This document shows, piece by piece, positions 1 through 9,111 of a DNA stretch of 64,000 nt. The position numbers were made by a program, and so were the translations under genes. This DNA comes from Streptomyces fradiae ATCC 10745 = DSM 40063. Lineage in GTDB: Bacteria > Actinomycetota > Actinomycetes > Streptomycetales > Streptomycetaceae. The stretch covers positions 682,001-746,000 of the forward strand of contig NZ_CP023696.1 of assembly GCF_008704425.1 (NCBI RefSeq), written 5' to 3'. The notes under the pieces are model-generated. The model did not search any database, was not told where the DNA came from, and saw only the letters and a program-made list of their open reading frames with translations. How positions within the stretch are numbered: the first letter of the stretch is position 1; each line of letters begins with the position of its first letter.

Positions 1-1644
1 CTCGCGGAGCTGGAGTCCTTCGGCCTGCGCCGCGAGCGCGTCCCGGGCGGCGCGGCGCGCCGTCTCGGTGTCCCCCAGGAACAGCAGCGCCGCCGACATC
101 GACGCCCGCAGCGCCGCGACGTCCCCGGCGAGCGCGGGGGGCAGCGCCTTCGCGCGTGCGGTGGTCTCGTCGATCGCGTCCACGGCGAGGGTGATCGCCC
201 GGTCCAGGTCGCCCGCCCTCGTGAACGCCTCGACGGCCGTCTTCGCCAGGCGGAGGCGGTCGCTGTGTCCGGGGGCCAGGAGTTCCATGCAGCGGGTCGC
301 CAGGGCCGCCGCGGTGGACGGCTCGCTGGCCAGGAGCCGCCGGGCGCCCTCGGCGATGGTGCGCAGGGCCTGTGTGTCGCCGGGCCGGGCGATGTGCACC
401 AGCTGGAGTGCCGCGCGGGCGACGCCGTCGGGGCGGGACAGCAGCATCTCGGCCGCCTGCCGGCGCAGGAGCGCGCGGACCGGCGGCGGTACGGAGTCGA
501 GCAGTACGCGCCAGATCGGTTCGCTGCGGAACGCCAGGTCGCGCTCGCCGCAGACGAGGAGCCCCCGGTCGACCGCCTCGTCGACCGCCGCCAGCAGGCT
601 GACGGGTGCCTCGCCGAGCATGGCCGAGAGGTCTTCGGGCGCGAACGGCGACCCGAGCACCGCCGCGAGTCGCAGCGCTCTCATGGTGGGTTCGGAGAGC
701 GCCCGCAAGTCCCGCTGGACCAGCGTGGAGAAGCGTTTCGGCACCGGCGTGGGCAGACACCCGCCGGCCCCCGGAGCCGCGCCGGACGGATGGGGCTGTA
801 ACCGTGAGGTGCCGTCGACGACGGATAAGTCGCCGTCCTCCACGAGCCCCCGCACCAGCTCGATCACCGCTCGCGGCGTGCGGTTGACGCTCTCCGCCAG
901 GGCGAGGAGCGCCGGGTCGGGGTCGGCTCCGGTCCAGTCGGCGACCAGCTGCCCCAGGGCGTCGCCCCGGAGCGGGCCCAGCTCCGGCACCGGTTCCACG
1001 GGCACCCGGCCCCGGAGCTTGGCGAGGCAGGCCGCGACCGACTCGTAGGGCGAGGTGTCCCGGTCCGGGGCGAAGGCGAGCAGCCACAGGACGGGGCGCC
1101 CCGCGAGGGTCGTGATCAGTTCGCACAGCGCCGTGAGGGCCGGGAGGTCGGCCAGGTGCAGGTCGTCGAGTGCGACGGTGGTGCGCACGTGCTCGGGGGT
1201 GTCGCGCAGCCGCGCCCGTACCGCGTCCACCGCGGAGGCGGGGCAGGGGACGGGAGGGCAGCCGCCGGCGGCCGGGGCGAGCGGGTGGGGGCGGGGGCCG
1301 TCGGCGGTGGCGCCGGACCGGCGGGAGCGGGCACGCGTCCGGGTGCCGGCGGGCGGCGGGACCGCCGTGCCGGGGACGCGGGCGGAGTGGGGGGCAGGGG
1401 CGGGGGCGGGGGCAGGGACGGGGACGGGAGCGCCAGGAAGCCCGCCGACGACCTCGAAGCCGTTCTCCGCGGCCATGACGCCGGCCTCCCCGAGGAGGCG
1501 GGTCTTGCCCGCGCCCGGTGGTGCCTCCACCAGCAGCACCCTGCTCCGGCGGGTGCTCGCCACACTGTGGAGGCTCGCGCTGATCTGTGCCAGTTGCCGA
1601 TCCCGGCCGCGTACTCGCGGCGACGGTCGTGTGTTGGGACCCAT
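1..1644 (-). CDS. LuxR-family large ATP-binding (LAL) regulator, 3' end outside window
   Basis: The frame is open from ATG 1644 to the window edge (548 residues) with no stop, so the C-terminus, where a LuxR helix-turn-helix is expected, is not seen. Near the N-terminus is a P-loop, EAPPGAGKT (about residues 40-48). A Walker B-like stretch, VALDDLHLAD, lies near residue 156. This spacing and the leucine/alanine-rich helices that follow fit LAL/MalT-type STAND ATPase regulators, cytosolic transcription factors that couple ATP and inducer binding to promoter activation. Between the two nucleotide-binding motifs is a proline/alanine-rich low-complexity insert (alternating AP dipeptides near residues 70-85), probably an expanded linker. 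GGAG lies 4 nt before the ATG. The regulated genes are not evident. Confidence 0.75.
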   Translation of the reverse strand, partial: MGPNTRPSPRVRGRDRQLAQISASLHSVASTRRSRVLLVEAPPGAGKTRLLGEAGVMAAENGFEVVGGLPGAPVPVPAPAPAPAPHSARVPGTAVPPPAGTRTRARSRRSGATADGPRPHPLAPAAGGCPPVPCPASAVDAVRARLRDTPEHVRTTVALDDLHLADLPALTALCELITTLAGRPVLWLLAFAPDRDTSPYESVAACLAKLRGRVPVEPVPELGPLRGDALGQLVADWTGADPDPALLALAESVNRTPRAVIELVRGLVEDGDLSVVDGTSRLQPHPSGAAPGAGGCLPTPVPKRFSTLVQRDLRALSEPTMRALRLAAVLGSPFAPEDLSAMLGEAPVSLLAAVDEAVDRGLLVCGERDLAFRSEPIWRVLLDSVPPPVRALLRRQAAEMLLSRPDGVARAALQLVHIARPGDTQALRTIAEGARRLLASEPSTAAALATRCMELLAPGHSDRLRLAKTAVEAFTRAGDLDRAITLAVDAIDETTARAKALPPALAGDVAALRASMSAALLFLGDTETARRAARDALAAQAEGLQLRE

Positions 1645-1819
1645 GACGCTCCAGGTAGGCGACGACGGCGGGACGGAGACGTCCGCACCGCCCCGGCGGC
1701 CCGCACGGGCTGCACCGCACAGGCCCCGGGCGGTGCGGAGGACCGGCCGGCCGCACGGCTCCCGGTCGCGGCGAACCGTACGGACGGCCTTTCCCGGAAC
1801 ATCTCCGTCCTCTATTCCG

Positions 1820-1833
1820 TGAGAACGCTCTCA
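1820..1833. promoter_or_regulatory. LacI-family-like operator palindrome
   Basis: TGAGAACGCTCTCA is a 14-bp palindrome with one mismatched pair and a central CG, the usual form of LacI-family operators in actinomycetes. It lies about 180 bp upstream of the LAL regulator start and just before a ribosome-site-like AAAGGAG on the other strand. No LacI-family gene is in the window, so the cognate regulator is unknown. Assignment is by pattern only. Confidence 0.3.
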
Positions 1834-2639
1834 AAGGAGTGGGGGTTCGGTGGCGCAAAAGTCAGATGGATCACATTGCTCGCCGATGTCCCCGAGTGTC
1901 CGCCTGGGCCCGCTCGCGCCGATTGACCACCCGTCATCCGCGGGGGGCGCGGCCCCTGTAGGGGTCCCACGCGCGGTCCGGCCCCCGGGCGAGCCCGCGA
2001 AACGCGGCTCCCGGCCGGGGTTCGGCCCGGCCGAGGGCCCAGGCGGGGAGGGACGGGCACTGACGGGAAGGGGCTCCCTGGGTCCCCTGGCACAGACACC
2101 CCTCCGGCTCTTCTCCACGGGAGGCGGGCCCGGCCCGGACGGCGGGCCCGGCCCGGACGGGCGGCTGTCGACGGTCGAGGGCCTCGACTCGGAGGCGGAC
2201 CGGTAGCGGGCTGTCGGGTCCAGGGGTGAACCGAGACAGGCCGAAGGGGGGCTCCCGGACGAGCGGCATCCGGACGGCGGGCGGGCCGAGGGCCGCGTCG
2301 GCGGAGGAGCGGACCTGTGCGGAGGCGCGCCACGGGCGGACGGGGCGGACGAGGGCAGGCCGCAGGGCGGCACCCGACCGGGCGCGCCGCAGAACGGCTC
2401 CCGGCGGGCGGCCCCCGCGACCGGAAGCGGGGGCCGACACGAGCGGCCGTCCCACTCGCGGACGCGGGGCTCCGCCGCCCGGCGCACACCCGGAGCCCCA
2501 CACGTACGGGAGGCCGGCCCACGGGCGCCCAGCCCGTGAACCGTGACCGCGCTCCCGCCGCACCGCGTCGTGCGGACGTGCACCGTACGGACGCTGGCCG
2601 CAAGGACGCGCATCGTGCGGGCATTCAGCGTGCGGGACG

Positions 2640-2805
2640 CTCGCCATTCAGGCGCTCGCCGTGCGGGCGCTCGCCGTGCCACTCGCCGTACGGGCACTCG
2701 CCGTACGGGCACTCGCCGTACGTACGTGCACCGTGCGGACGTGCACCGTGCGGACGCTCGCTGTTCGGACGCTCGCCGTTCGGGCGCTCGCCGTTCGGGC
2801 GTAGC
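2640..2805. repeat. Imperfect 15-bp tandem repeat array
   Basis: About ten units of a 15-bp consensus close to CACTCGCCGTACGGG are seen, with blocks of nearly identical neighbours (CACTCGCCGTACGGG, then CGTGCACCGTGCGGA, then CGCTCGCCGTTCGGG). Because the period is a multiple of three, all frames stay open and would encode five-residue repeats. No start signal or gene context supports translation. It lies roughly 0.5 kb upstream of purB. Confidence 0.7.
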
Positions 2806-3288
2806 CGCCCCGCTCCACCGACCTCCAGCCCGCCGCCCGCCCGCCACCAGGCCCTCGTCCGGAGCCCGCCGGGGCCGCGGCACCCGGCGCACTCCGCGTC
2901 CTCGGCCCACCGGCGCCGCCCGCCGGGGCGCCGGTGGGCCGAGCCATCGGACGGCGGCCGGGAGCGCCCGCCCGATCCGGTCCCAGGCGGGCCGGGCGGG
3001 GCGGGGCAGGACCATCCGCCCCGCGCACGAGGGGGCGCCGCGAGACGAGCCGTGCGGCACCTTCCGCGGCCGACCGCCGCCTGCGCCCAGGGGGCGGGGA
3101 GCCGGCGCCTCCACGTCCGCCCCGGGCGAGGGCCCCGGGCCGGGTGTCCGGCGACCGCGGCGCCGCCCGAGCGGGCCCCCGCTGTGCCGGCGACGCGCCG
3201 GTGGACGGCACCGGCGCCTCTGACCTGGGCCTCGTGGAGCGTGCGCAGGCTCATGGGCCGCCGGAGACGGCGGGTAAACTCCGTCCAC

Positions 3289-4722
3289 GTGACTGCCAAG
3301 CCCCGCATCCCCAATGTCCTCGCCGGCCGCTACGCCTCCGCCGAGCTCGCCGTCCTGTGGTCCCCCGAGCAGAAGGTGAAGCTGGAGCGCCGCCTGTGGC
3401 TCGCCGTGCTGCGCGCCCAGAAGGACCTCGGGATCGACGTCCCGGACGCCGCCCTCGCCGACTACGAGCGCGTCCTGGACCAGGTCGACCTCGCGTCGAT
3501 CGCCGAGCGCGAGAAGGTCACCCGCCACGACGTGAAGGCCCGGATCGAGGAGTTCAACGCCCTCGCCGGGCACGAGCAGGTCCACAAGGGCATGACCTCG
3601 CGCGACCTGACGGAGAACGTCGAGCAGCTCCAGATCCGGCTCTCCCTGGAGCTGATGCGGGACCGCGCCGTCGCCGTGCTGGCACGGCTCGGCAGGCTGT
3701 CCGCCGAGTACGGCGAGCTGGTCGTGGCCGGCCGCTCGCACAACGTGGCGGCGCAGGCCACGACGCTCGGCAAGCGCTTCGCGACCGCCGCGGACGAGCT
3801 GCTCGTCGCGTACGCGCGCCTGGAGGAGCTGCTGGGCCGCTACCCGCTGCGCGGCATCAAGGGCCCGGTCGGCACGGCGCAGGACATGCTGGACCTGCTG
3901 GGCGGTGACGCGTCGAAGCTCGCCGACCTGGAGCAGCGGATCGCCGCGCACCTCGGCTTCGCGCACGCGTTCACCTCCGTCGGCCAGGTGTACCCGCGCT
4001 CCCTCGACTACGAGGTCGTGACGGCGCTGGTGCAGCTCGCGGGCGCTCCGTCGTCGCTGGCGAAGACGATCCGGCTGATGGCGGGCCACGAGCTGGTCAC
4101 CGAGGGCTTCAAGCCGGGCCAGGTCGGCTCGTCCGCCATGCCGCACAAGATGAACACCCGCTCCTGCGAGCGCGTCAACGGCCTGATGGTCGTGCTGCGC
4201 GGCTACGCGTCGATGGCGGGCGAGCTGGCGGGCGACCAGTGGAACGAGGGCGACGTGTCCTGCTCCGTGGTCCGCCGGGTGGCGCTGCCGGACGCGTTCT
4301 TCGCGCTCGACGGGCTGCTGGAGACGTTCCTGACCGTGCTGGACGAGTTCGGCGCGTTCCCCGCGGTCGTGGCGCGGGAGCTGGACCGCTACCTGCCGTT
4401 CCTGGCGACGACCAAGGTGCTGATGGCGTCCGTGCGGGCCGGTGTCGGCCGCGAGGTGGCCCACGAGGCCATCAAGGAGAACGCCGTCGCGTCCGCGCTG
4501 GCCATGCGCGAGCAGGGCGCGGAGCGCAACGAGCTGCTGGAGAAGCTGGCGGCGGACGAGCGGATCCCGCTGGACCGCGCCGAGCTGGACGCGCTGATGG
4601 CCGACAAGCTGTCCTTCACCGGCGCCGCCGCCGACCAGGTGGGCGTCGTCGTCGCGCGCGTCGAGGAGATCGTCAAGCGGCACCCGGAGGCCGCCGCCTA
4701 CACCCCCGGCGCCATCCTCTGA
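3289..4722 (+). CDS. purB: Adenylosuccinate lyase
   Basis: PurB (477 residues from GTG) catalyses two fumarate-releasing steps of purine synthesis: SAICAR to AICAR, and adenylosuccinate to AMP. Visible family marks are the N-terminal NVLAGRYAS, the TSRDLTEN segment, and the fumarase-superfamily signature GSSAMPHKMNTR (about residues 282-293), which carries the mobile catalytic loop. Length and the MTAKPRIPNVL start match actinobacterial PurB. The open frame continues far upstream, but only through low-complexity sequence. The gene overlaps nothing, and mug starts one base after its stop, so the two are probably co-transcribed. Confidence 0.95.
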   Translation: MTAKPRIPNVLAGRYASAELAVLWSPEQKVKLERRLWLAVLRAQKDLGIDVPDAALADYERVLDQVDLASIAEREKVTRHDVKARIEEFNALAGHEQVHKGMTSRDLTENVEQLQIRLSLELMRDRAVAVLARLGRLSAEYGELVVAGRSHNVAAQATTLGKRFATAADELLVAYARLEELLGRYPLRGIKGPVGTAQDMLDLLGGDASKLADLEQRIAAHLGFAHAFTSVGQVYPRSLDYEVVTALVQLAGAPSSLAKTIRLMAGHELVTEGFKPGQVGSSAMPHKMNTRSCERVNGLMVVLRGYASMAGELAGDQWNEGDVSCSVVRRVALPDAFFALDGLLETFLTVLDEFGAFPAVVARELDRYLPFLATTKVLMASVRAGVGREVAHEAIKENAVASALAMREQGAERNELLEKLAADERIPLDRAELDALMADKLSFTGAAADQVGVVVARVEEIVKRHPEAAAYTPGAIL

Positions 4723-4723
4723 C

Positions 4724-5287
4724 GTGGCCCCGCCGCGCCTCACCCCCGAGGAACTCCAGGCCGCTCGCGACCGCACCGTCCCCGACGTGGTCGCGAGCGG
4801 CCTGTCCGTGTTGTTCTGCGGCATCAACCCGGGCCTGATGTCGGCCGCGACGGGCCACCACTTCGCCCGGCCGGGCAACCGCTTCTGGCCCGTGCTGCAT
4901 CTGTCCGGCTTCACCCCCCGCCGGCTCGCCCCGTCGGAGCAGCACGAACTGCTGGCGTACGGGCTGGGCGTCACGAACGTCGTGGCGCGGGCCACGGCGC
5001 GGGCGGACGAGCTCAGCGACGAGGAGTACCGGGAGGGCGGCCGGCTGCTCACCGCGAAGGTGCGGCTGCTGCGCCCGCGCTGGCTCGCCGTCGTCGGCAT
5101 CACCGCGTACCGCGCGGCCTTCGGCGACCGGAAGGCCGCGACGGGGCCGCAGGAGCGGACGCTCGGCGGCAGCCGCGTCTGGGTGCTGCCCAACCCGAGC
5201 GGCCTGAACGCCCACTGGACCGCGACGACGATGGCGGAGGAGTACGCCCGCCTGCGCCGGGCCGCTACGGAGGATCCGTCTCCGTGA
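4724..5287 (+). CDS. mug: G/U mismatch-specific DNA glycosylase
   Basis: A 187-residue member of the uracil-DNA glycosylase superfamily, Mug/TDG branch, which removes uracil or ethenocytosine opposite guanine. The signature motif 1, FCGINPGLMSA, is near residue 30, followed by GHHFARPGNRFWP, which fits the Mug pocket that accommodates the flipped base. The second motif appears as LPNPSGLNAHW near residue 150. The start is GTG one base after the purB stop, implying translational coupling. Its 3' end overlaps the convergent hypothetical gene by 23 bp. Confidence 0.92.
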   Translation: MAPPRLTPEELQAARDRTVPDVVASGLSVLFCGINPGLMSAATGHHFARPGNRFWPVLHLSGFTPRRLAPSEQHELLAYGLGVTNVVARATARADELSDEEYREGGRLLTAKVRLLRPRWLAVVGITAYRAAFGDRKAATGPQERTLGGSRVWVLPNPSGLNAHWTATTMAEEYARLRRAATEDPSP

Positions 5288-5702
5288 CGACGGCGAGCAG
5301 CTGGAACGGCAGCTCCCGGTCCCACTGCGAGACCCCGAGCGCCATCCAGCGGCCCTCCGCCCGCCACAGGTGCACGTCCGGGACGTGGGCGCTCAGCGTC
5401 CCCCACGGCTCGGGCAGCTCCTCGCCGCCCGCCCCGCGCTCGAAGACCGACCAGAGGCTGAAGACGTGCGGCTCGCCCCACCGCTCGGCGAGGAGGACGC
5501 CCAGCGCGTCCCGCTCCGCCTCGTACTGGTCCGCGACCTCCTCCCAGCGTTCGGGGTCCTCCCAGAAGTCCTCGCTCGTGGCGAGCTCCGCTATGTGGTA
5601 CCCCGGTCCGGCCTCGCCCACGTCGGAGCGGCCGCGCTGCCGGGGGAAGGGCCGGGCGCGCAGCAGGTCGATGGTCGCCAGATGGTGACGGGCCGTGGTC
5701 AT
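5265..5702 (-). CDS. Conserved hypothetical protein, Trp/Glu-rich
   Basis: A 145-residue soluble protein, not assigned to a named family. ATG 5702 opens MTTARHHLATIDLLRARPF. The frame continues upstream only into low-complexity DNA, so this start is preferred. The body is acidic and tryptophan-rich (EDFWEDPERWEEVADQYE), with LFSLWSVFERG-like segments, suggesting a compact alpha/beta fold. No signal peptide or membrane segment is present. It is convergent with mug and overlaps its last 23 bp, so it is a separate unit. The function is unknown. Confidence 0.7.
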   Translation of the reverse strand: MTTARHHLATIDLLRARPFPRQRGRSDVGEAGPGYHIAELATSEDFWEDPERWEEVADQYEAERDALGVLLAERWGEPHVFSLWSVFERGAGGEELPEPWGTLSAHVPDVHLWRAEGRWMALGVSQWDRELPFQLLAVVTETDPP

Positions 5703-6060
5703 GGTCCCAGTAAAGCCTCCCCCACCGACAATTGGCGCCGCGTCACCTCGGCCTGTGGACAACCCGGCCGCCGCCGTCCGCCACGGACGGCGGGCCGCTC
5801 CGCGTGCCGGCCGGTCGCATCGGCCACCGGTCCGGGTGGCCGGGACCAGGCGGCCGGGACCGGCTGGCCGGTGGCCGCTCGGGATGCCGGGGCGGTGGGC
5901 GGGCCCTGGCCGGACGGCCGGCGGGCCGGGGGGCCGTGCGGCGGGCGGGCTTCGCGTCGCGGGCCGTGCGGCGGCGGCCCCGGCCGGACCGCCCTCGCCG
6001 CCGCGCCCCCGCATTGAGTACGATCCGGCAAACACGCGGCTCGAGCTGGGAGGACACACA
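5703..6060. other. Intergenic region between divergent hypothetical gene and ROK regulator
   Basis: It holds divergent promoters only. The part next to 5702 is AT-richer (AATTGTCGG, then GTTGTCCACAGG on the minus strand). The part before 6061 has GCATTGAGTACGATCC and the GGGAGG ribosome site. The centre is featureless GC-rich DNA. Confidence 0.4.
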
Positions 6061-7218
6061 GTGGGGCGGCTTACCGGCGGGGACCCGTCGCTGCTGCGGC
6101 GGATCAACTCCGCTGTGGTACTCCATGCGCTGCGGGGCGGCGAGGCCCGCACGCTGACCGACCTCACACGCCTCACCGGCCTCTCCCGCCCCACCGTCGA
6201 GGGCGTCACGGAGGGACTGATCGAGGCGGGTCTCGTGGTCGAGGCGGGTCCCGAGGAGCGCGAGGTGCGGCGCCAGGGGCGCCCGGCGCGGCGCTACCGG
6301 TTCCGGGCGGAGGCCGGGCACCTGCTGGGCATCGAGATCGGCCCGCACCGGGTCGCGGCGCTCCTGTCGGGTCTCGACGGGCGCATCATCGGCGCGGGCA
6401 CACGGGACGTGTCGGTGAGCGCGTCGGCGGACGAGCGGCTGGAGCGGGTGCGCGCGGCCGTCGCGGACGTGCTGCGCCGTACCGGTGTGGCGCGGGGCGC
6501 GCTGCGGGCCGTCGGCGTGGGCACTCCGGGGATCGTCGAGGCGGACGGGACGGTGCGGCTGTGCACCGCGCTGCCGGGGTGGACCGGACTGGCGCTGGGC
6601 GAGCGGCTGCGGCGGTCGTTCCGCTGCCCGGTGCTGGTGGAGAACGACGCGAACGCGGCGGCCGTCGCCGAGCACTGGAAGGGCGCGGCCATCGGCACGG
6701 ACGACGTCGTCTTCGTCCTGGCGGGGCTGAGCCCGGGCGCCGGTTCGCTGATCGGCGGCCGGCTGCACCGGGGGTTCGGCGGGGCGGCCGGGGAGATCGG
6801 CGCCCTGCACCTGCTGGGCCGCGGGGAGACCCCGGAGACGCTGCTGTCGACGACGGACGAGCCGCTGGACCCGCTGGACGAGCAGGCCGTGGCGGAGGTG
6901 TTCGCGCGGGCGCGGCACGGTGACGACCGGGCGATGGCGGCCGTGGACCGGTTCACGCAGCGGCTGGTGCACGACGTGGGGGCGCTGGTACTGGCGCTGG
7001 ACCCGGAGCTCGTCGTCGTCGGCGGGTGGGCGGCCGGGCTGGACGGCGTGCTGCCGCCGCTGCGGGAGGAGTTGGCACGGTTCTGCCTGCGGCCGCCGCG
7101 CGTGGAGCTGTCCCTGCTCGGGGAGGCGGCCGTGGCCACGGGCGCGCTGCGGCTGGCCCTGGACCATGTCGAGGAGCAGTTGTTCGCCGTGGAGGGAACG
7201 GTCACCGCGCGCCGGTGA
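6061..7218 (+). CDS. ROK-family transcriptional regulator
   Basis: 385 residues from GTG 6061, with GGGAGG 7 nt upstream. Residues about 10-65 form a winged helix (LTDLTRLTGLSRPTVEGVTEGLIEAGLV). The rest is the ROK sugar-kinase-like fold: GIEIGPHRVAALLSGLDG (phosphate loop), VENDANAAAVAEHW (sugar and catalytic Asp region) and GGAAGEIGALHL. The zinc-binding CxCGxxGC motif of true ROK kinases is absent, and the equivalent segment reads HLLGRGETPE. Together with the N-terminal helix-turn-helix, this favours a sugar-responsive repressor over an enzyme. It is convergent with the GntR regulator and probably linked to carbohydrate control. Confidence 0.88.
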   Translation: MGRLTGGDPSLLRRINSAVVLHALRGGEARTLTDLTRLTGLSRPTVEGVTEGLIEAGLVVEAGPEEREVRRQGRPARRYRFRAEAGHLLGIEIGPHRVAALLSGLDGRIIGAGTRDVSVSASADERLERVRAAVADVLRRTGVARGALRAVGVGTPGIVEADGTVRLCTALPGWTGLALGERLRRSFRCPVLVENDANAAAVAEHWKGAAIGTDDVVFVLAGLSPGAGSLIGGRLHRGFGGAAGEIGALHLLGRGETPETLLSTTDEPLDPLDEQAVAEVFARARHGDDRAMAAVDRFTQRLVHDVGALVLALDPELVVVGGWAAGLDGVLPPLREELARFCLRPPRVELSLLGEAAVATGALRLALDHVEEQLFAVEGTVTARR

Positions 7219-7236
7219 CGGGCGCCGCCCGAGGGG

Positions 7237-7995
7237 TCAGGAGGCGATGCCGAGGTCGCCGACGTCGCCGAAGGTGAGGCGGCAGGTGTCGGCGCGGTAG
7301 GTGGCGACGGAGACGGCCGCCGTCCGCCCGCCGGACAGGTAGCGGGTGGTGACGACGAGCACCGGGGAGCCGGGCAGGCGGTCCAGCTCCCGTGCGTCGT
7401 CCGCGCGGGCCGAGCCGAGCTCGACGGCGCGGTCCTGGCCCTCCAGGGGCAGGCGCTGCAGCTCGTGAAGGACCGCGTGCGCGAGGGCCGGGCCCGCCGG
7501 GGAGTCGGCCGGGACGAGACCGGGGACGGAGGCGGCGGGGACGTACAGCTGCTCCGCGGCGACGGCCTGGCCGTGCGTGGCGCGCAGCCTGCGCACCGCG
7601 AAGACGGAGCCGACGGCGTCCGCGCCGGGTTCGGTGTCGGCCTCCAGGAGGCGCAGGACGGCGGCGGGGGGCGGTGTGGTCGCGCAGTCGAGCGGCTGCC
7701 AGCTGGCGTCGCCCGCGCCGGGCCAGCGGTGCTGGGCGGTGGAGACGTCCACACCGACGCGCGGCGGGGCGACGGTGGTCCCGACGCCGCGGCGGCGCTG
7801 GAGGCGGCCCTCCAGCTCCAGCTGTTCGAGGGCCTGGCGGAGGGTGGCACGGGCGACGCCGAAGCGCGCGGCGAGCTCCCGCTCGTTGGGCAGGATCTCC
7901 CCGACCTGGAACTCGGAGTCGAGCGCCTCGCTGATCACGGTCTTGAGGTGCCAGTACTTCGGCTCCGGTACCGATTCGAGCTGCGTGGTCCCCAC
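7237..7995 (-). CDS. GntR-family (HutC/DasR-like) transcriptional regulator
   Basis: 252 residues from GTG 7995, with GGAGG about 8 nt upstream. Residues about 12-78 are the GntR winged helix, with NERELAARFGVARATLRQALEQLELEGRL as the recognition part. Residues about 95-245 fit the UTRA ligand domain of the HutC subfamily. The order and the sequence PKYWHLK at the N-terminus resemble DasR, the GlcNAc-responsive repressor of Streptomyces, but this is a paralogue at most. A dre-like palindrome lies 100 bp upstream, so autoregulation or control of a neighbour by this protein or by DasR is likely. Confidence 0.88.
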   Translation of the reverse strand: MGTTQLESVPEPKYWHLKTVISEALDSEFQVGEILPNERELAARFGVARATLRQALEQLELEGRLQRRRGVGTTVAPPRVGVDVSTAQHRWPGAGDASWQPLDCATTPPPAAVLRLLEADTEPGADAVGSVFAVRRLRATHGQAVAAEQLYVPAASVPGLVPADSPAGPALAHAVLHELQRLPLEGQDRAVELGSARADDARELDRLPGSPVLVVTTRYLSGGRTAAVSVATYRADTCRLTFGDVGDLGIAS

Positions 7996-9111
7996 CCTGA
8001 TCCTCCGCGGTCGCCGTGTCCCGGACGAGTTTCCGTGCCCTTGTTTATTAAAGGTCCCTGCACTAACCCTGCGACCTTAGGGCGGGCCACCCACTTGGTC
8101 AAGACCAATGCTCGCCGGAGTGGGAGACGCGGCGTGGGTGCCCGTCCGAGCGACGGCTGAACTCTCGGCTACCGAACAGTAATTGTCGCTCACGTGGGCG
8201 GCAGCGGCGCCGCGCGGGACGCGGGGAGCGCAGGATGGCCGGAGAGGTCCCGTCCGCGGGGTGCCCCCTCCGCAGGCGCGCGAAGGGCGCGCCGCCGTCC
8301 GCGCGGGAGCGGCGGCCGCGGGCGGACAGACCGTGACGGGCGGACGCGGGGCGCGTGCCGTCGCCGGCGGGGGAAGGGCCGGTGTGCTGCGGCCCGGCGA
8401 CGGCCGGCGGGGCCCTCGGCGCGGCCCCGCCGGGGCGCGGGGCGGGACCGGACGGCGGGGCCGGTCCGGGCGGCCTGCCGGTGCCGCCGTCGCCTGGGGC
8501 GTGCTGCCGGCCGCTCCCGGGGCGCAGGGCGTGGATGGCCGGAACGCGTCGGCGACCGGCGCCTGCGCCCTGCCGGACAGGCCGGAAAGGGCAGGGCACG
8601 AGCGGGGTTGGGTCGCCAGGCCGGGCCGGAAGCGGGTCGGCCGCGGCGGACGCGTCGGGTCCGGCGGCACACGGCCGGGCGGGCCGCGCGGGGGGGGCCG
8701 AGCGGGGTGGGCCAGGTATACAGCTCCGGCCCACCGGGGCCGCCGGGTGCTGGAGCGGCGCGGATGGGGGCGCGGATGGGGCGCCGCGGGCTGGAGCGGC
8801 GCGGATGGGGCGGCGCGGATGGGCCGCCAGGCCGGGGGCCGAGGGCACGGCCCGCCGGACCGACCAGGGCCGACCGGGACGACCGGGCCGACGTGTGGTT
8901 GCGGAGGGTCAGCTGGGGCGGGACCCGGCCGGGCGGGCGCTCGCGGCCGGTCCGGGGCGGCGCCCGACGCCGGGGGCGGTACGCGCCGCCAGGGGCGGTG
9001 GCCCGGCGGTGCGGCGGCCTCGCGGGGAGGCGGGGCCTGCGGGCGGGGGCCGCGCCGCACCGGCACGGCGGGCCGGGCCGGGCGCACCCGTCCGGCACCC
9101 GGCCGGGAACC
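7996..9111. other. Long GC-rich gap upstream of GntR regulator
   Basis: The first 120 bp hold the GntR promoter (TTTAATAA on the minus strand at about 8044-8052) and the dre-like operator. The remaining kilobase has open frames in all six phases but no credible start, domain or ribosome site. Near 8750-8825 a short unit containing GCGCGGATGGG recurs about four times. Confidence 0.45.
8095..8108. promoter_or_regulatory. dre-like operator (DasR/GntR-type palindrome)
   Basis: TTGGTC-AA-GACCAA is a perfect 6+6 inverted repeat with a 2-bp centre. It shares the TGGTC...GACCA core of dre, the known target of DasR and related HutC-type GntR proteins. It sits 100 bp upstream of the GntR start at 7995. 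Whether DasR or the adjacent GntR protein binds it cannot be told from sequence. Confidence 0.6.

Larger units (their letters stand above)
1645..3288. other. Gene-poor stretch between LAL regulator and purB
   Basis: No convincing gene was found in these 1.6 kb; the long open frames on both strands are overlapping, low-complexity by-products of GC content. The left part should hold the LAL promoter and a LacI-type palindrome. The middle holds a 15-bp tandem array. One frame on the plus strand (1850-2206, GTG after AAAGGAG) has a good ribosome site, but its product is Pro/Gly/Arg-rich and unrecognised, so it was not called. Confidence 0.5.

Noticed and set aside
1116..1802. Alternative start ATG 1802 for the leftmost minus-strand gene
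   Set aside because: It is in another frame from the P-loop and gives Arg/Ser/Pro-rich sequence. The frame with Walker A and B begins at 1644.
1850..2206. Possible 118-residue plus-strand gene with AAAGGAG before GTG
   Set aside because: The product is Pro/Gly-rich without a recognisable fold and may be a chance frame near the LAL promoter.
1831..5481. Very long minus-strand open frame (over 1200 codons) opposite purB and mug
   Set aside because: It is antisense to two well-supported genes, low in complexity, rich in Arg/Pro, and has no ribosome site or domain.
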